The position numbers and the translations under genes were made by a program. Under the pieces are notes generated by a model, which ran no database searches, was not told the origin of the DNA, and worked only from the letters and a program-made list of their open reading frames with translations. Below are positions 1 through 10,200 of a stretch of 44,431 nucleotides of DNA, one piece after another. Each line of letters begins with the position of its first letter. Position 1 is the stretch's first letter. Source of the stretch: Kiritimatiellia bacterium (GTDB lineage Bacteria > Verrucomicrobiota > Kiritimatiellia > RFP12 > DVOR01); NCBI GenBank assembly GCA_017558005.1, contig JAFYWN010000010.1:1-44431 (forward strand), read 5' to 3'.

Positions 1-57
1 AGTTGCGGCATGAATATCCGACATGACCAAATCTGCTTGCTGATACTTGGGATGCAT
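1..57 (-). CDS. 5' end of an unidentified gene, cut by the window edge
   Basis: Reading the minus strand from position 57 gives ATG and 19 codons (MHPKYQQADLVMSDIHAAT) without a stop before the window edge. A perfect AGGAGG lies at 63-68, five bases upstream of the ATG, which makes this a very credible translation start. Too little protein is visible to name a family. Upstream (to about 220) lies a structured repeat. Confidence 0.6.
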   Translation of the reverse strand, partial: MHPKYQQADLVMSDIHAAT

Positions 58-62
58 CGTTA

Positions 63-68
63 CCTCCT
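63..68 (-). promoter_or_regulatory. Shine-Dalgarno site of the truncated gene
   Basis: The minus strand reads AGGAGG five bases before the ATG at 57. It is the strongest ribosome binding site in the window and is the main reason for calling the truncated gene. Confidence 0.65.
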
Positions 69-120
69 ACGAATAAGTTACTAAACGCTAAGTCTCTTCG
101 CAAGTCTTATTCACGCGTTA

Positions 121-220
121 GCGCAAATCCGTCATACTCGGGAAGTGGAATGCGAAGCATAACACTTCTAGCGCCGAGTTGATTGGATTTGTAAGATTAG
201 CGATCTTGCGTAAAAAATAC
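121..220. repeat. Structured ~100-nt repeat, copy 1
   Basis: This 100-nt segment is about 90% identical to 44311-44410. It folds into nested arms: CAAATCC with GGATTTG (outer), ACTCGG with CCGAGT, and GAAGTG with CACTTC (inner). In the other copy the inner arm reads GGAGTG/CACTCC, so both sides changed together. A small hairpin AAGAT-tagcg-ATCTT follows. It lies upstream of the truncated gene. Whether it works as RNA or as palindromic DNA cannot be told from sequence. Confidence 0.7.
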
Positions 221-617
221 TACTCGCAGGACGATGTGTGCAGAGGATAGCGTGTGTTTTTAACGCGAGGACGCAATTGGGGACGAGCCTGTCGAGTCAA
301 GAAGCGAAGCGACTGGCAATCTCTTGTTCCGTCGCGCAAGCTCTTCGTGGATTACGTAGCTTCGCCGCAGTGTGCATTCATGCGCGCTACCCAAAACTGT
401 TTTCTAATCAGTACTCTTTTTGCTAAAAAAGCAAAAGTTACAACTTTGACTTTTTTAGCAAAAAAACTTACAAAGTTTCTAAAAAACTTACAAACGCATC
501 TTTTATGAGAAAAAACATTACGAATCGTCTGTACAATATCCTATTTTTAGATTCAAATCCCATGTGTGGATAAAAGAATAAAACGACTTTCTTGTCGTTT
601 GCGTTTATGTTGTAAAT
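221..617. other. Gene-free stretch with short repeats
   Basis: No convincing gene is seen. The short open frames around 238-508 begin in repeat-like sequence, have no ribosome binding site and look like no known protein. The motif ACTTACAAA occurs at 467-475 and 487-495 next to A-rich runs. A single standard DnaA box (TTATCCACA, minus strand) lies at about 562-570. The piece CATTCATGCGCGCT near 376 resembles the hairpin at 21125-21139. Confidence 0.4.
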
Positions 618-620
618 TAT

Positions 621-689
621 CCCCTCACAGAACTCCTATTAATCGCACTTCTGCGAGGGACAGGGTACACAAAACTGCCCCTCACAGAA
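621..689 (-). repeat. Competing hairpins after the lipoprotein gene
   Basis: CCCCTCACAGAA occurs at 621-632 and again at 678-689. Each copy can pair with the central CTTCTGCGAGGGACAG segment, so two mutually exclusive hairpins are possible. The site lies just beyond the stop codon of the lipoprotein gene and could act as its terminator, but there is no good T-run. Confidence 0.35.
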
Positions 690-701
690 GGTTAAAAGGA
701 A

Positions 702-1097
702 TCACTTGATATACTTGACGGCTGTGCCATTGATGACCGTGGTCACCTTGTTGACGATGCCAAGGATATTATTGTGGGTGTAATCAATTTCAAGGTCAAT
801 GATGTCGTCTGCGCCCGTGCCACGAAGTGCCTGAGCCTTAAGCGTAGCGTAAGAGGCATCGCCCTGGGAGATCAAGCCAAGGTAGTTGACGGTGGCAGCC
901 TCTGCGGTAACTGGCTTAATCACCTTGTATGCACGACCTTCTGCACGATCCTGAACGAGCGTGGCCGCCTTCATTTCAGAGAAGAGGGCGCCGGGAGGGC
1001 AAGAGGCAATACCATTGTTAATCTTAACACTGTTCATGCAGCCCGTGAGGGTCATGCCAACGAACACGAGTGCGGCGAGAAAGGATACTTTCTTCAT
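702..1097 (-). CDS. TRL-like lipoprotein
   Basis: This is a 131-residue protein with a lipoprotein signal: two lysines, a hydrophobic stretch and the lipobox LTGC with the modified cysteine at residue 20. The rest resembles the TRL-like (tRNA-associated locus) family: a short N-terminal strand region, then residues 73-100 containing LGLISQGDASYATLKAQA and an ending with TVINGTAVKY. The gene is monocistronic: the argD terminator lies to its right, and a possible hairpin terminator lies at 621-689. Members of this family are small cell-envelope lipoproteins of unknown function. The family match is from memory of its pattern and is moderately secure; the lipoprotein signal is clear. Confidence 0.75.
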   Translation of the reverse strand: MKKVSFLAALVFVGMTLTGCMNSVKINNGIASCPPGALFSEMKAATLVQDRAEGRAYKVIKPVTAEAATVNYLGLISQGDASYATLKAQALRGTGADDIIDLEIDYTHNNILGIVNKVTTVINGTAVKYIK

Positions 1098-1360
1098 TGT
1101 TTTGTCTTTCTCTTTAGTTTGTTCGGTTAGGTGGAGAAGGAAAGAAAACGCAGCCCGTCATCGTCCCCACTCAGCAATCTATTCATAGCATACTCCTATC
1201 CTATAGAAAAGACAAGTCTATTTATCATTTCAATAACTTATGAAATAAACCTCATGAGGCGTGAGAAAGATTGGGTACAAAACCGCCGTCCAAAAATCGC
1301 TTCTGTGAGAAAGCACATTTAAAAACACAAAATCATCGTAAAAAGAATGTGACAATACAA

Positions 1361-1396
1361 AAAGAACCGCTGTCCAAAAGGGCAGCGGTTCTTTTT
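1361..1396 (-). terminator. Terminator of the arginine operon
   Basis: An AAAGAACCGCTG arm pairs with CAGCGGTTCTTT around a short loop. On the minus strand it ends in a T-run, 19 bases past the argD stop. It may also work in the other direction. Confidence 0.8.
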
Positions 1397-1414
1397 AGCT
1401 TCAGCGAAGGGGAA

Positions 1415-2608
1415 TTAGTCGTTGAAGAGCGTATCGAGCGATTCGCCAATCATTTCAAGTGCTTCGCCAAGGTTCTTCTCAGAGATGTTGAGCGGCGGGA
1501 GGAAGCGCACGACGTGTTCTCCGGCAGTGCAGCAAAGGACGCCACCCAAGCGGCATTCATCAACGATTTCCTTCGCGGAACCTTCCACAACCATGCCCAC
1601 GAGCAAACCGCGGCCGCGGACTTCGAGGATCTGAGGATAGGTGTCCATGAGTGCTTCAAGACCTTCACGGAGCTGGTCGCCAATCTTCTTAGCGTGAGCA
1701 AGAAGGCCTTCCTTCTCAATAACGTTGATCACTGCCTGACCTGCAGCGCAAGCGCAAGGATTGCCACCGAAGGTGGTGCCGAGCATACCAGGCTTCAACA
1801 AATCAGCGAGATCGGGGCGAGCCAAGACAGCGCCGAGGGGCAAACCGCCACCGAGTGCCTTTGCAAGCGTAAACATATCCGGCTTGACGGGGGTCTGTTC
1901 CCAGGCAAACATCGTGCCCGTGCGGCCCATACCGGTCTGGATTTCGTCCATCAAAAGGAGGAGGTTCTTTTCCTTGCAGAGGTCTGCAAGACCCTGGAGG
2001 AATTCGTTGGTCGCTTCAATAACGCCACCTTCGCCCTGGATGGGTTCCACCATGATGGCGACCGTCTTTTCAGAGATTGCGGCCTTGACCGATTCCAAGT
2101 CATTGAAATCAGCATAGGCAAAGCCCGTCGGCAAGGGATCAAAGCCAGCCTGAATCTTTTCCTGAGCGGTAGCAGCGCACATCGCCAAGGTGCGACCGTG
2201 AAAGCCCTTATTGAAGGTAATCACTTCATAACGACCCGTTGCGCGGCCCCAAAGGCGTGCAATCTTGACCATGTTTTCATTCGCTTCTGCGCCAGAGTTG
2301 GTGAAGAAGGACTTGTAACCACCAGAGAGACGCGCGAGGGACTGCGCGAGAATCACCATGTTGGTATTGTAGTAGAGATTGGAAGCGTGCGGGAGCGTCT
2401 TGACCTGCGCTTCAATGGCGGCAGTGACTTCGGGGTGACAGTGCCCGCAAGCGAGCGTGGCGATGCCGGAAGTCAGGTCATAATACTGAATGTTATCGAT
2501 GTCGACGACTTTGCTACCAGTGCCGTGCACCAGGGCAATCGCCGGAGCGTATGTGGGCATCACATACTGATCGTAAAGGGACGCAATGTCTTCTGTCTTC
2601 TTACTCAT
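1415..2608 (-). CDS. argD: Acetylornithine aminotransferase
   Basis: A class III PLP-dependent aminotransferase of 397 residues, full length for ArgD. It transfers an amino group from glutamate to N-acetylglutamate semialdehyde to give N-acetylornithine. Visible motifs are SGAEAN (105-110), the PLP-pyridine-binding aspartate in MDEIQTGMGRTG (D221) and the Schiff-base lysine in FTLAKALGGG (K250). It is the last gene of argJ-argB-argD, and its start overlaps the end of argB by 8 bases, which implies translational coupling. Related enzymes (4-aminobutyrate or ornithine aminotransferases) share these motifs; the arginine-operon context decides for ArgD. It might also serve as the succinyldiaminopimelate aminotransferase. 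Confidence 0.93.
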   Translation of the reverse strand: MSKKTEDIASLYDQYVMPTYAPAIALVHGTGSKVVDIDNIQYYDLTSGIATLACGHCHPEVTAAIEAQVKTLPHASNLYYNTNMVILAQSLARLSGGYKSFFTNSGAEANENMVKIARLWGRATGRYEVITFNKGFHGRTLAMCAATAQEKIQAGFDPLPTGFAYADFNDLESVKAAISEKTVAIMVEPIQGEGGVIEATNEFLQGLADLCKEKNLLLLMDEIQTGMGRTGTMFAWEQTPVKPDMFTLAKALGGGLPLGAVLARPDLADLLKPGMLGTTFGGNPCACAAGQAVINVIEKEGLLAHAKKIGDQLREGLEALMDTYPQILEVRGRGLLVGMVVEGSAKEIVDECRLGGVLCCTAGEHVVRFLPPLNISEKNLGEALEMIGESLDTLFND

Positions 2609-3488
2609 CGGCTTTAATCTCCGTTCCCACGCCTTGTTTGGTAAAGATTTCGAGCAACAACGAGTGGGGCATGCGCCCGTCTACGAGGTGTACGCGCTGC
2701 ACACCCGCCTCGATGGCCTCGACGCAGCTATCAATCTTCGGCAACATACCGCCGCTGATGACGCCGTCATCTTTAAGTTGTTGGACGTCTCCCAGGCGCA
2801 GCGTGGAAATAAGCGACCCAGGATCGTTGATGTCGCGCAGAAGTCCTGGGACATCGGATATGAAAACGAGTTTTCGAACGCGCATTGCCTTTGCGATAGC
2901 GACCGCGGCAATATCGGCATTCACATTGTAAAGCATGCCTGCTTCTTCACCTACTCCGAGGGGCGTAATCACGGGAATCACGCCAGCATCGGTCATCTGA
3001 GCGATGGCTTCGGTCTTCACATGCACCGGTTCACCCACATAACCCCAATCGAGCGTAGCGCCCGTTTCGGGGTCGGTGCCAGTAACCTTACGCACGGTCA
3101 TCACCCAATCCCCGTGCAAGGGACGAGCAAGAACGTGAAAATTATTATTCAGCAAACGCAAAATATTGGCATTCACCTCATGCTTGATGACCTGCTCCAC
3201 CACAGAGATGGTGCGTTCATCGGTCACGCGAAGTCCTTGCACAAAGTTTGGCGGGATTCCTTCACGTTCCATCGCGCGACTAATCGCCTTACCACCACCA
3301 TGCACGAGGATCACCTTAATTCCCACCGTGCGCATGAAGGCAATATCGCTCAAGAGACGCAACAAATTTTCTGGCGATTCCTGTACGCTACCACCGACCT
3401 TCACCACGACCAAGCTTCCGCTAAAGTCCTGAATGTAAGGCACTGCCTCAATTAACACAGAGGCTTTTTCGATATACTGCTGCATCAT
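2601..3488 (-). CDS. argB: Acetylglutamate kinase
   Basis: Phosphorylates N-acetylglutamate with ATP, the second step of arginine synthesis. The 295-residue protein shows K30 in VVVKVGGS, the HGGGK loop (63-67), YNVNAD (187-192) and SGGMLPK (245-251). An N-terminal helix (residues 3-20) precedes the core, and the C-terminus has the EIFTKQGVGTE signature. Both traits are known from arginine-inhibited hexameric NAG kinases, so feedback inhibition by arginine is likely (inference). The start ATG overlaps the argJ stop in an ATGA arrangement. Confidence 0.95.
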   Translation of the reverse strand: MMQQYIEKASVLIEAVPYIQDFSGSLVVVKVGGSVQESPENLLRLLSDIAFMRTVGIKVILVHGGGKAISRAMEREGIPPNFVQGLRVTDERTISVVEQVIKHEVNANILRLLNNNFHVLARPLHGDWVMTVRKVTGTDPETGATLDWGYVGEPVHVKTEAIAQMTDAGVIPVITPLGVGEEAGMLYNVNADIAAVAIAKAMRVRKLVFISDVPGLLRDINDPGSLISTLRLGDVQQLKDDGVISGGMLPKIDSCVEAIEAGVQRVHLVDGRMPHSLLLEIFTKQGVGTEIKADE

Positions 3489-4708
3489 GTGGTGTACTCC
3501 GCATTGATTTTGACGTATTCAAACGTCAAGTCACAGGTGTAAATCGTGTCTGTTCCCGTTCCGAGACCGAGGTCTACCGAAACGTCAAACTCGCGCGCTT
3601 TCATCAATTCCTGCATTGCGGCGAGCTTCGCTTCATCTGCGACCTTACCACAATCATACGCGCAAATATCTCCATAGAAAATGCGAACCTTGTAGGCGTC
3701 AACCTCTGCGCCAGAGTAACCCGTGGCGCAAATCACGCGGCCCCAGTTCGGATCAAGGCCAAACCAAGAGGTCTTCACCAGCGGCGAACGAGCAATTGCG
3801 CGCGCCACCAAGTGTGCGTCTGCATCCGTCTTCGCGCCGGTCACTTTTACCGTGACAAACTTACTGACGCCTTCGCCATCCATCACAATCTGCTTAGCGA
3901 GGGCGGTGCAAACTGCCTTCAATGCTGCAGAGAAGACACCCGCATCAGGATGCGTAGCCGAGAGCACTTCATTTCCAGCCAAACCATTTGCCAAGCAAAT
4001 CAACGTATCATTCGTGGACTCATCGCCATCCACGACCACGCGATTGAAGCTCACATCCGCAGCGGCCTTCAATTCTTGTTGCAACCACGCAGGATCCACC
4101 GCAGCATCGGTCGTCACATAGGCGAGCATCGTTGCCATCATCGGCTCAATCATCCCAGCGCCCTTGCACATGCCGCCCAGGGTCACCGTCTTTCCACCGA
4201 TTTGCACCGACACCGCGGCACGTTTTGGCTTCGTATCCGTGGTCATGATGGCGCGGCTCGCATGTTCATCTGCCTCCGCACCACGAGCCAATACACCTGC
4301 CGCCTGCTTCACGCCGGCAATGATTCGCTCCACGGGGAGCAACGTCCCAATCACGCCAGTGCTTGAAACCAAGACTTCCTCTGCCGGAATCTGCAAAATC
4401 TCTGCCGTGGCATTCGCAATCTGACGTGCATCTGCCAAACCCTGTTCGCCCGTACAAGCATTCGCGCAACCCGTGTTCACCGCAATTGCTCGTGCACAAG
4501 GAGTCGCAGCGAGCTTTTCACGATCCAACACCACCGGTGCAGCGGCCACTAAATTTGTTGTGAAAACACCTGCCGCAACGCACGGCACTTCGGACCAAAT
4601 CAACGCCACATCGCGTCGATTTGCATACTTCACTCCGGCTTCCACGCCTGCAGCATGAAAGCCCTGTGCAGAGGTAATACCACCCGACAGGAACGTGATG
4701 GGTTCCAT
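3485..4708 (-). CDS. argJ: Bifunctional glutamate N-acetyltransferase / amino-acid acetyltransferase
   Basis: ArgJ moves the acetyl group from N-acetylornithine to glutamate (the recycling pathway) and, in bifunctional forms, can also use acetyl-CoA. The 407-residue protein has the oxyanion-hole motif STGVIG (116-121) and the self-cleavage region KGAGMIEPMMATML, with the new N-terminal nucleophile threonine at T193. It leads the argJ-argB-argD operon. AAGGAG lies eight bases before the ATG. With ArgJ present, no separate argE is needed. Whether it is mono- or bifunctional cannot be decided here. Confidence 0.94.
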   Translation of the reverse strand: MEPITFLSGGITSAQGFHAAGVEAGVKYANRRDVALIWSEVPCVAAGVFTTNLVAAAPVVLDREKLAATPCARAIAVNTGCANACTGEQGLADARQIANATAEILQIPAEEVLVSSTGVIGTLLPVERIIAGVKQAAGVLARGAEADEHASRAIMTTDTKPKRAAVSVQIGGKTVTLGGMCKGAGMIEPMMATMLAYVTTDAAVDPAWLQQELKAAADVSFNRVVVDGDESTNDTLICLANGLAGNEVLSATHPDAGVFSAALKAVCTALAKQIVMDGEGVSKFVTVKVTGAKTDADAHLVARAIARSPLVKTSWFGLDPNWGRVICATGYSGAEVDAYKVRIFYGDICAYDCGKVADEAKLAAMQELMKAREFDVSVDLGLGTGTDTIYTCDLTFEYVKINAEYTT

Positions 4709-5030
4709 TTTAAAACTCCTTGTTGACCTATAAACATATAAAGTATGCCAAAAAACATACCTCGGTGCAACTCACAACCTATAAAAACTCGCTAATTCTC
4801 AAAAATTGATGCACTGCAAAACGGGCCCCTTTCGTCCATCATTCCCCTCCCCACACGCTCCTCCAATTTTCGCTTTACTTCATCCATCCGTAACCTATTA
4901 AAGATGATGCGTGACACGACACACCTCACATTCCCTTTTCGCGCTCCTAAGGTGTCCAAATGAAATCCATTCAAAATCATTCATTTCAATTTTCGTAGAA
5001 GCAATGCTTTGTTTATTGAAAATTAAACAG
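4709..5030. other. Intergenic region upstream of argJ
   Basis: About 320 bases without a credible gene. The part next to argJ is AT-rich and has a small inverted repeat (GTATG, spacer, CATAC near 4743-4761) that could be an operator or part of the argJ promoter. It does not match the ARG-box pattern that I know. Confidence 0.35.
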
Positions 5031-5065
5031 AAACCCGACCTCGGATCTGCCGAAGTCGGGTTTTT
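5031..5065 (-). terminator. Terminator of recA
   Basis: AAACCCGAC pairs with GTCGGGTTT, with an inner TCGG/CCGA helix. The minus-strand read ends in a T-rich run, 20 bases after the recA stop. Confidence 0.75.
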
Positions 5066-5084
5066 GTTTCGCAGGATTATCACA

Positions 5085-6140
5085 TTATTCTGCGGCGGGG
5101 GGCGGCGTGGAAGAAGTGGCGCCGGGTGCGAAGACTTCGCGATGTTCGAGCACCTTGGTGCGAATGCGTTCAAGGATTTCGGGATTTGTGCGAAGGAATT
5201 CGGTGGCCGCGGCGGCACCTTGGCCAATCTGTTCATTTTCAAAGCTCAGCCAAGAGCCACGCTTCATGATTACGCCCGCAGCGATACCTGCGTCTAAGAT
5301 AGAGCCTTCCCAGGAGATGCCGCGAGAGTAAAGAATGTCAAATTCGGCTTCGGTGAAGGGCGGCGCCACTTTGTTTTTCACCACATTCACACGGGTGCGA
5401 TTACCAAGCGCCTTGCCCGTATTGTCCTTAATGGTAGAGATACGCGCAATTTTCATACGCACAGAGGCGTAGAACTTGAGTGCATTACCGCCAGTGGTGG
5501 TTTCGGGCGAACCGAACATCACACCAATCTTCATACGGATCTGGTTGGTGAAGATGCAAAGTGTGTTGGTATTCGCGAGCAAACCCGTAAGCTTTCGCAT
5601 GGCCTGCGACATCAAACGCGCCTGAGCGCCCATGTGAGAGTCACCAATGTCACCATCCAATTCGCTCTGCGGGACGAGCGCAGCGACGGAGTCCACAATC
5701 ACCACATCCACCGCACCCGAGCGAACGAGCTGTTCGGTAATCTGAAGGGCTTCTTCACCCGAATTGGGTTGGGCCAAAAGCAGGTTATTCACATCCACGC
5801 CAATGCGCTTGGCATAGGCGATATCAAGCGCATGTTCAGCATCAATGAAGGCTACCACGCCACCTTCCTTCTGGGCATTGGCAGCGATATGAAGCGAAAG
5901 AGTGGTCTTACCAGAGGATTCGTTACCGAAGATTTCGACGATACGTCCCTTCGGAACGCCACCAGCGCCGAGCGCGAGGTCAAGGGAAAATGCGCCAGTA
6001 GAGATCACGGGAATCTTTTGAACTTCCACGTCACCCATCTGCATAATTGCCGAATCACCGAACTCTTTGCGGATTTGGCTGAGCACTGCAGAGAGTTTGT
6101 CGTTGGCTTTTGCGGGGGTGGCGGTCTTCTTTTCTGCCAT
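5085..6140 (-). CDS. recA: Recombinase A
   Basis: RecA forms filaments on single-stranded DNA and catalyses strand exchange and SOS co-protease activity. I chose the ATG at 6140 (351 residues, [10 protein letters not shown]...) because AAAGG precedes it at suitable spacing and the residues upstream are unlike RecA. Walker A is GNESSGKTT (72-80), with N where most RecA proteins have P. Walker B is VVIVD (146-150). DNA-binding loop 2 lies in [19 protein letters not shown] (210-228). The C-terminus is short and rich in P, A and T rather than strongly acidic. It lies 52 bases after tsaD. I saw no LexA-type operator in the gap. Confidence 0.96.
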   Translation of the reverse strand: MAEKKTATPAKANDKLSAVLSQIRKEFGDSAIMQMGDVEVQKIPVISTGAFSLDLALGAGGVPKGRIVEIFGNESSGKTTLSLHIAANAQKEGGVVAFIDAEHALDIAYAKRIGVDVNNLLLAQPNSGEEALQITEQLVRSGAVDVVIVDSVAALVPQSELDGDIGDSHMGAQARLMSQAMRKLTGLLANTNTLCIFTNQIRMKIGVMFGSPETTTGGNALKFYASVRMKIARISTIKDNTGKALGNRTRVNVVKNKVAPPFTEAEFDILYSRGISWEGSILDAGIAAGVIMKRGSWLSFENEQIGQGAAAATEFLRTNPEILERIRTKVLEHREVFAPGATSSTPPPAAE

Positions 6141-6192
6141 AATGGAGGTACCTTTCTGGGTCTTGTAGGGTTCGTTTTGTTGAATAAAAAAT

Positions 6193-7251
6193 TTACACAG
6201 GGAGAGAGGGATCAATATCCCATTCTAAAGGATTATCAGCGGTGAGGCCACCGCCAGCGGAGGCAAGTCCAGCAATCATAGCGGCATTATCACCGCAATA
6301 ACGCGCTTGTGCAAGGAGAAGGGGCACGCGATGACGGTCGGCCACGGCTTGTAATGCTTCGCGAAGGCGCGCATTGAGGGAGACGCCACCGCCAACAGCG
6401 AAGGTTTTATAGCGGCCTGTGCGCAATGCAATTTCTGCACGTTTCGCAATGGCATCCACAATTGCTTCTTGGTATGCGACGCAAATGCGTGCAGTATCCG
6501 CTTCAGACTGAGGAGGATTTTTGCGCACATAGGTGAGCAAGGCGGTCTTTAAGCCACTAAAGGAAACGCAGAGTTCTGCACGAAGACCTTCTGGCAATGG
6601 ATGATCTGCGGCCACCTTCCCCTGCGGAAAGGCAATCGAACGGCGCAATTCCATCGGAACCGTACGCGCCACACGATCAATCACGGGGCCACCAGGATAA
6701 CCCAAGCCAAGCAATTTCGCTGCTTTATCAAAGGCTTCACCGGCGGCATCATCAATGGTTTGCCCCATTAAACGATAGGCATTCGGTGCGGTCGCTTCCA
6801 CAAAACACGTGTGTCCGCCACTCACCGCGAGGCCCAATTGCGGATAAACTGCCTCAGGCTGCACCGAAGCACGATCCAACTGCACCGACCAAAGGTGGGC
6901 ATGCATGTGATTCACAGGGATTAACGGCTTACCCGAAGCAAGCGCAAGGCCCTTCGCAGCGCTCCATCCCACGAGCAAAGAGGCCGCAAGACCTGGTCCA
7001 CACGTGGCCGCAATTGCATCTACTTCATCTAAAGGATTGCTTGATTCTGGGAATGCTTCGGTAAGTGCCTGCTCAATAATGCCACGAATCTTTTCGATAT
7101 GCGAACGCGAGGCAATCTCAGGCACCACGCCACCATAGGGTTGGTGGAGCGGCACCTGGGAGTAAATGACCGATGAAAGGACCTGCGTGCCGTCACGAAC
7201 GACGGCTGCCGCAGTTTCATCGCAGGAACTTTCAATCCCAAGAACAATCAT
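6193..7251 (-). CDS. tsaD: tRNA N6-adenosine threonylcarbamoyltransferase
   Basis: TsaD transfers threonylcarbamoyl to A37 of tRNAs that read ANN codons, together with TsaB and TsaE. The 352-residue frame starting [18 protein letters not shown] has the family's metal-binding HMHAH motif, GGHTCFVEA and the C-terminal [12 protein letters not shown] signature. The ATG at 7251 is preceded by AAAAGGG and matches the family N-terminus, whereas a longer in-frame extension upstream does not. It lies 23 bases after the large DUF3857 gene and 52 before recA, probably one transcription unit. Confidence 0.95.
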   Translation of the reverse strand: MIVLGIESSCDETAAAVVRDGTQVLSSVIYSQVPLHQPYGGVVPEIASRSHIEKIRGIIEQALTEAFPESSNPLDEVDAIAATCGPGLAASLLVGWSAAKGLALASGKPLIPVNHMHAHLWSVQLDRASVQPEAVYPQLGLAVSGGHTCFVEATAPNAYRLMGQTIDDAAGEAFDKAAKLLGLGYPGGPVIDRVARTVPMELRRSIAFPQGKVAADHPLPEGLRAELCVSFSGLKTALLTYVRKNPPQSEADTARICVAYQEAIVDAIAKRAEIALRTGRYKTFAVGGGVSLNARLREALQAVADRHRVPLLLAQARYCGDNAAMIAGLASAGGGLTADNPLEWDIDPSLPV

Positions 7252-7274
7252 GAAGATGCCCTTTTCGTACAGAC

Positions 7275-10200
7275 TTATTCGGGTAGACGCACGATAACGG
7301 TCTGCATTTCCGGTGCTGTGAGACGACGATTCAATTCCACACAAGCAGGGAAGAGCCAGTTATCCAAGACTGCAGGAGAGGCAGTGATATTCACCTTGTA
7401 GGTCAAACGCAACATACCCGTGGTCGCGATATGCTCTTCCTTCAGGGAGAGTTCGCAGACACCGCCACCAGGAAGCGTCACCTTAAAGGGTTCAGGGCGA
7501 GAGACAACTTCGCTACCCTTCGGCAACCAAATATCGAGTTCTGCATTCTGACCTTCCACTTCGTTCTGCCAAATCGGCGTGGTACGGCGCGTACCACGGA
7601 GCGAGTAGAGCGTGGGGATGAGGCGCGGCACAGGAATGGTCAACAACGCGCCCTGGCGGACACCATAGTTCTTCGCGCTCACCGAGAGACGCGTACGCAC
7701 TGGATACGCCTTCGTATCCACGATGTATTCGCTATTCGGCACGGCACCGGTGGCCAACGCATTTGCCAAGGCAGCAATCGTGCGACGACGAGATTCGGGC
7801 GTCAATTCACGCGTTGCACGACGAACTGCGCCAGCCTTCAAACCATAGTCATGCACATCGGAGGTAATCACGGCATCACCGCCAGCATCCACAACCATAC
7901 GCACCAAGCGTTCGCTACGCGTACGGTTGGCCGGATCAGCATTGAAGAGTTCACGACCGCGAGCGGTCATCAATGCACAAGAGGTGATGTGCGTAGCACC
8001 CAATTCGTCACTTTCAGCGCCATCACCGAGCAAACGACCATCCGCCAAGCGAATGTAAGGCGTGGTCCAACGCGGCCAACGCGGCACTTCACGTGCAGCA
8101 ATCTGCGTGCTAAAGGCATACGCATAGGCCAAAGAATAGCCGTCGGCAAAGACGAGTTCGCTATCAATTTCTGCGATACGGAGCATCGCGAGCCAAAGAA
8201 TCAAACGGTCCAAGCGATTGCCATAACCAGAGGTGAGCGTTGTTTCAGGGTCGGTCATCGTACCGAAAGCAAGCGCATCCCACGTCGGGCCAATCAGACG
8301 AATACGGGTGGCGATGTAATCCTGAAGTGCCGTCAGGCGTTCATCCAACTTTGCTTCATCAATATCCTTCAAGACTTCCTCAACCATTGCTTCCACCTTC
8401 GGAGCATCCTTCTTGAGGAGTTCTTCCACCTGAGCAATCAAGGTCGGAATCACGCGGTGTGCCGCTGCCTGACGATGAGCCACATAGATGGTGGGAGAGA
8501 AGAATTCCGGTGCAGGGGTGCTGGGTTCAGCCTTGATTGCTGCACGATTACGCAGGGTCCAAGAGTAAATCATCTGCGTATCATTCTTCGTGGTAGAGCG
8601 TTCCACATCGACGTTTTCGAAATTACGTTCAGCGATGCGAATATTGTCCACCTCTGCGAGGGGTACGGTGAGGGTGTAGGTCTCTTCCTTCGTGGAATAA
8701 CCGCAGTCAAACACCTTCGTTTCACAGAAGGGGCGCTGATCCTTGGAGACCACTTCATAGTCCAAGTGAGACACAGAGCCCACTTCAACGGCGGGCAAGG
8801 AAATCACACGCTGCTTCCAAGCGGCATAACGCGGCGAAAGTGCAGCGCCATCGCTATCCAACTCGTTGATTTCCTTTGCGGTCACGGGGATGCAATCACC
8901 CGAAGCGGTGGTCACTTCAGCGGCATTCAACGTAAGGGTCTGCCAATCAGGCGCATACCACAACTTCACTTCACCATTATCACGCTTCCCTTGGAAGGTG
9001 TTGACACGCACATCGCGCGTGTAATGACGCTTCACCGTGCCATCTGCATTAAGCGTGGTGGCTGCGATATCCTTCAAAACGGTGGCATCTTCATCGCTGG
9101 AAGAATTCTGAACGAAGAGCGGACGCAATTCTTCAAAACGGCTCATGCGTTCATTGAAACGACGCAAAGCACGATAATCTTCTGGCGAATAGGTCTTATG
9201 CGAAAGTTCAAGTTCGCGCGTCAATGTAATCACATCGGCGGCAACATCACGCTTACAGGTCACATCATAGGACGCACCATTCGACTTCAAAATGGGATCC
9301 TGCGGGAGAAGCTGGGGTTCACCGAGGCTATTGAAACCACGCAACTTCAAGGTTTCACGCACCGCGCAGGGCGAGCTAATCACCCAATCATACTTACGCG
9401 TCGGCTGATCAAGCCCTTCAAAGAGGAAGTTCACCAAACCAAAAACACGGCTGAAATAGGGCAATTTCACCAAGGTGTGGCCTTCGCCATTGGGCACTGC
9501 ATAGTCTGCCACGCGAGCCTTCAACTTCAAGACCAAAGGTTGCGTAATATCCTTCGGATTTTTCGGCGTGTACGAAATCGCCGTTAATTCTGCACCCGGC
9601 AACACGCGCTTCACCATGCCATCCATGCGTTCACGGAGCAAATCAGGCGTGGACTTCACAAAGACCGAACGGTACACATTGTCATTCACACCTTCGAAGC
9701 GCAGTGTCGTCGAAAGTTCCAAATTACCAGAACGGTCAAGCACAGCGTCGGTTTCCACAGCCACCGTGTGATCTGCAGGATTCGGCACAGGCGTCACGCG
9801 CAGGGTATCCCCTTCTGGACGGGTCACCAAATAGGTGCAATCGCTCAAATACGCCGGCAATTCTGCACGAGCTGTATCATCGGTCGGGTCCATCAAACGA
9901 TATTCACGATCGCCTTCATCAATCGCGATAACAGCGTGGTTGAAGTACGGAATCGGCACTTCGCGGTCACGCTGAGAACCTGCGTTAATTAACACAGGGA
10001 ATGCATTAAAGCCTGCTTCGCGCAACATGGCCACCAAGAGTGCTCCCTTATCGCGGCACACGCCATAACGATTATCAAAGGTCAAAGAGACATCATGCGG
10101 TTCATAACCAGGTGCCGTATCTTCGGCAATAATGCCCATGTAACGGATTTCTTGTGCCACAAAGCCAAACAAAGCCGCGATTTGTTCTTCGCGCGTCTTG

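Noticed and set aside
238..508. Two overlapping small plus-strand frames
   Set aside because: They lie in repeat-like DNA, start without ribosome sites and resemble no protein.
1271..2617. 448-codon plus-strand open frame
   Set aside because: Shadow of argD; argD has the PLP lysine and lies in the arginine operon.
4709..4790. Arginine-repressor (ARG) box before argJ
   Set aside because: The small inverted repeat there does not match the known ARG-box pattern.
6141..6192. SOS (LexA) operator before recA
   Set aside because: I looked for CTGT-N8-ACAG and GAAC-N4-GTTC and found neither in the gap. An unfamiliar LexA motif or an upstream site cannot be excluded.
7431..9587. 718-codon open frame on the plus strand
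   Set aside because: It is the antisense shadow of the large DUF3857 gene, which has a signal peptide, recognisable domains and a ribosome site.
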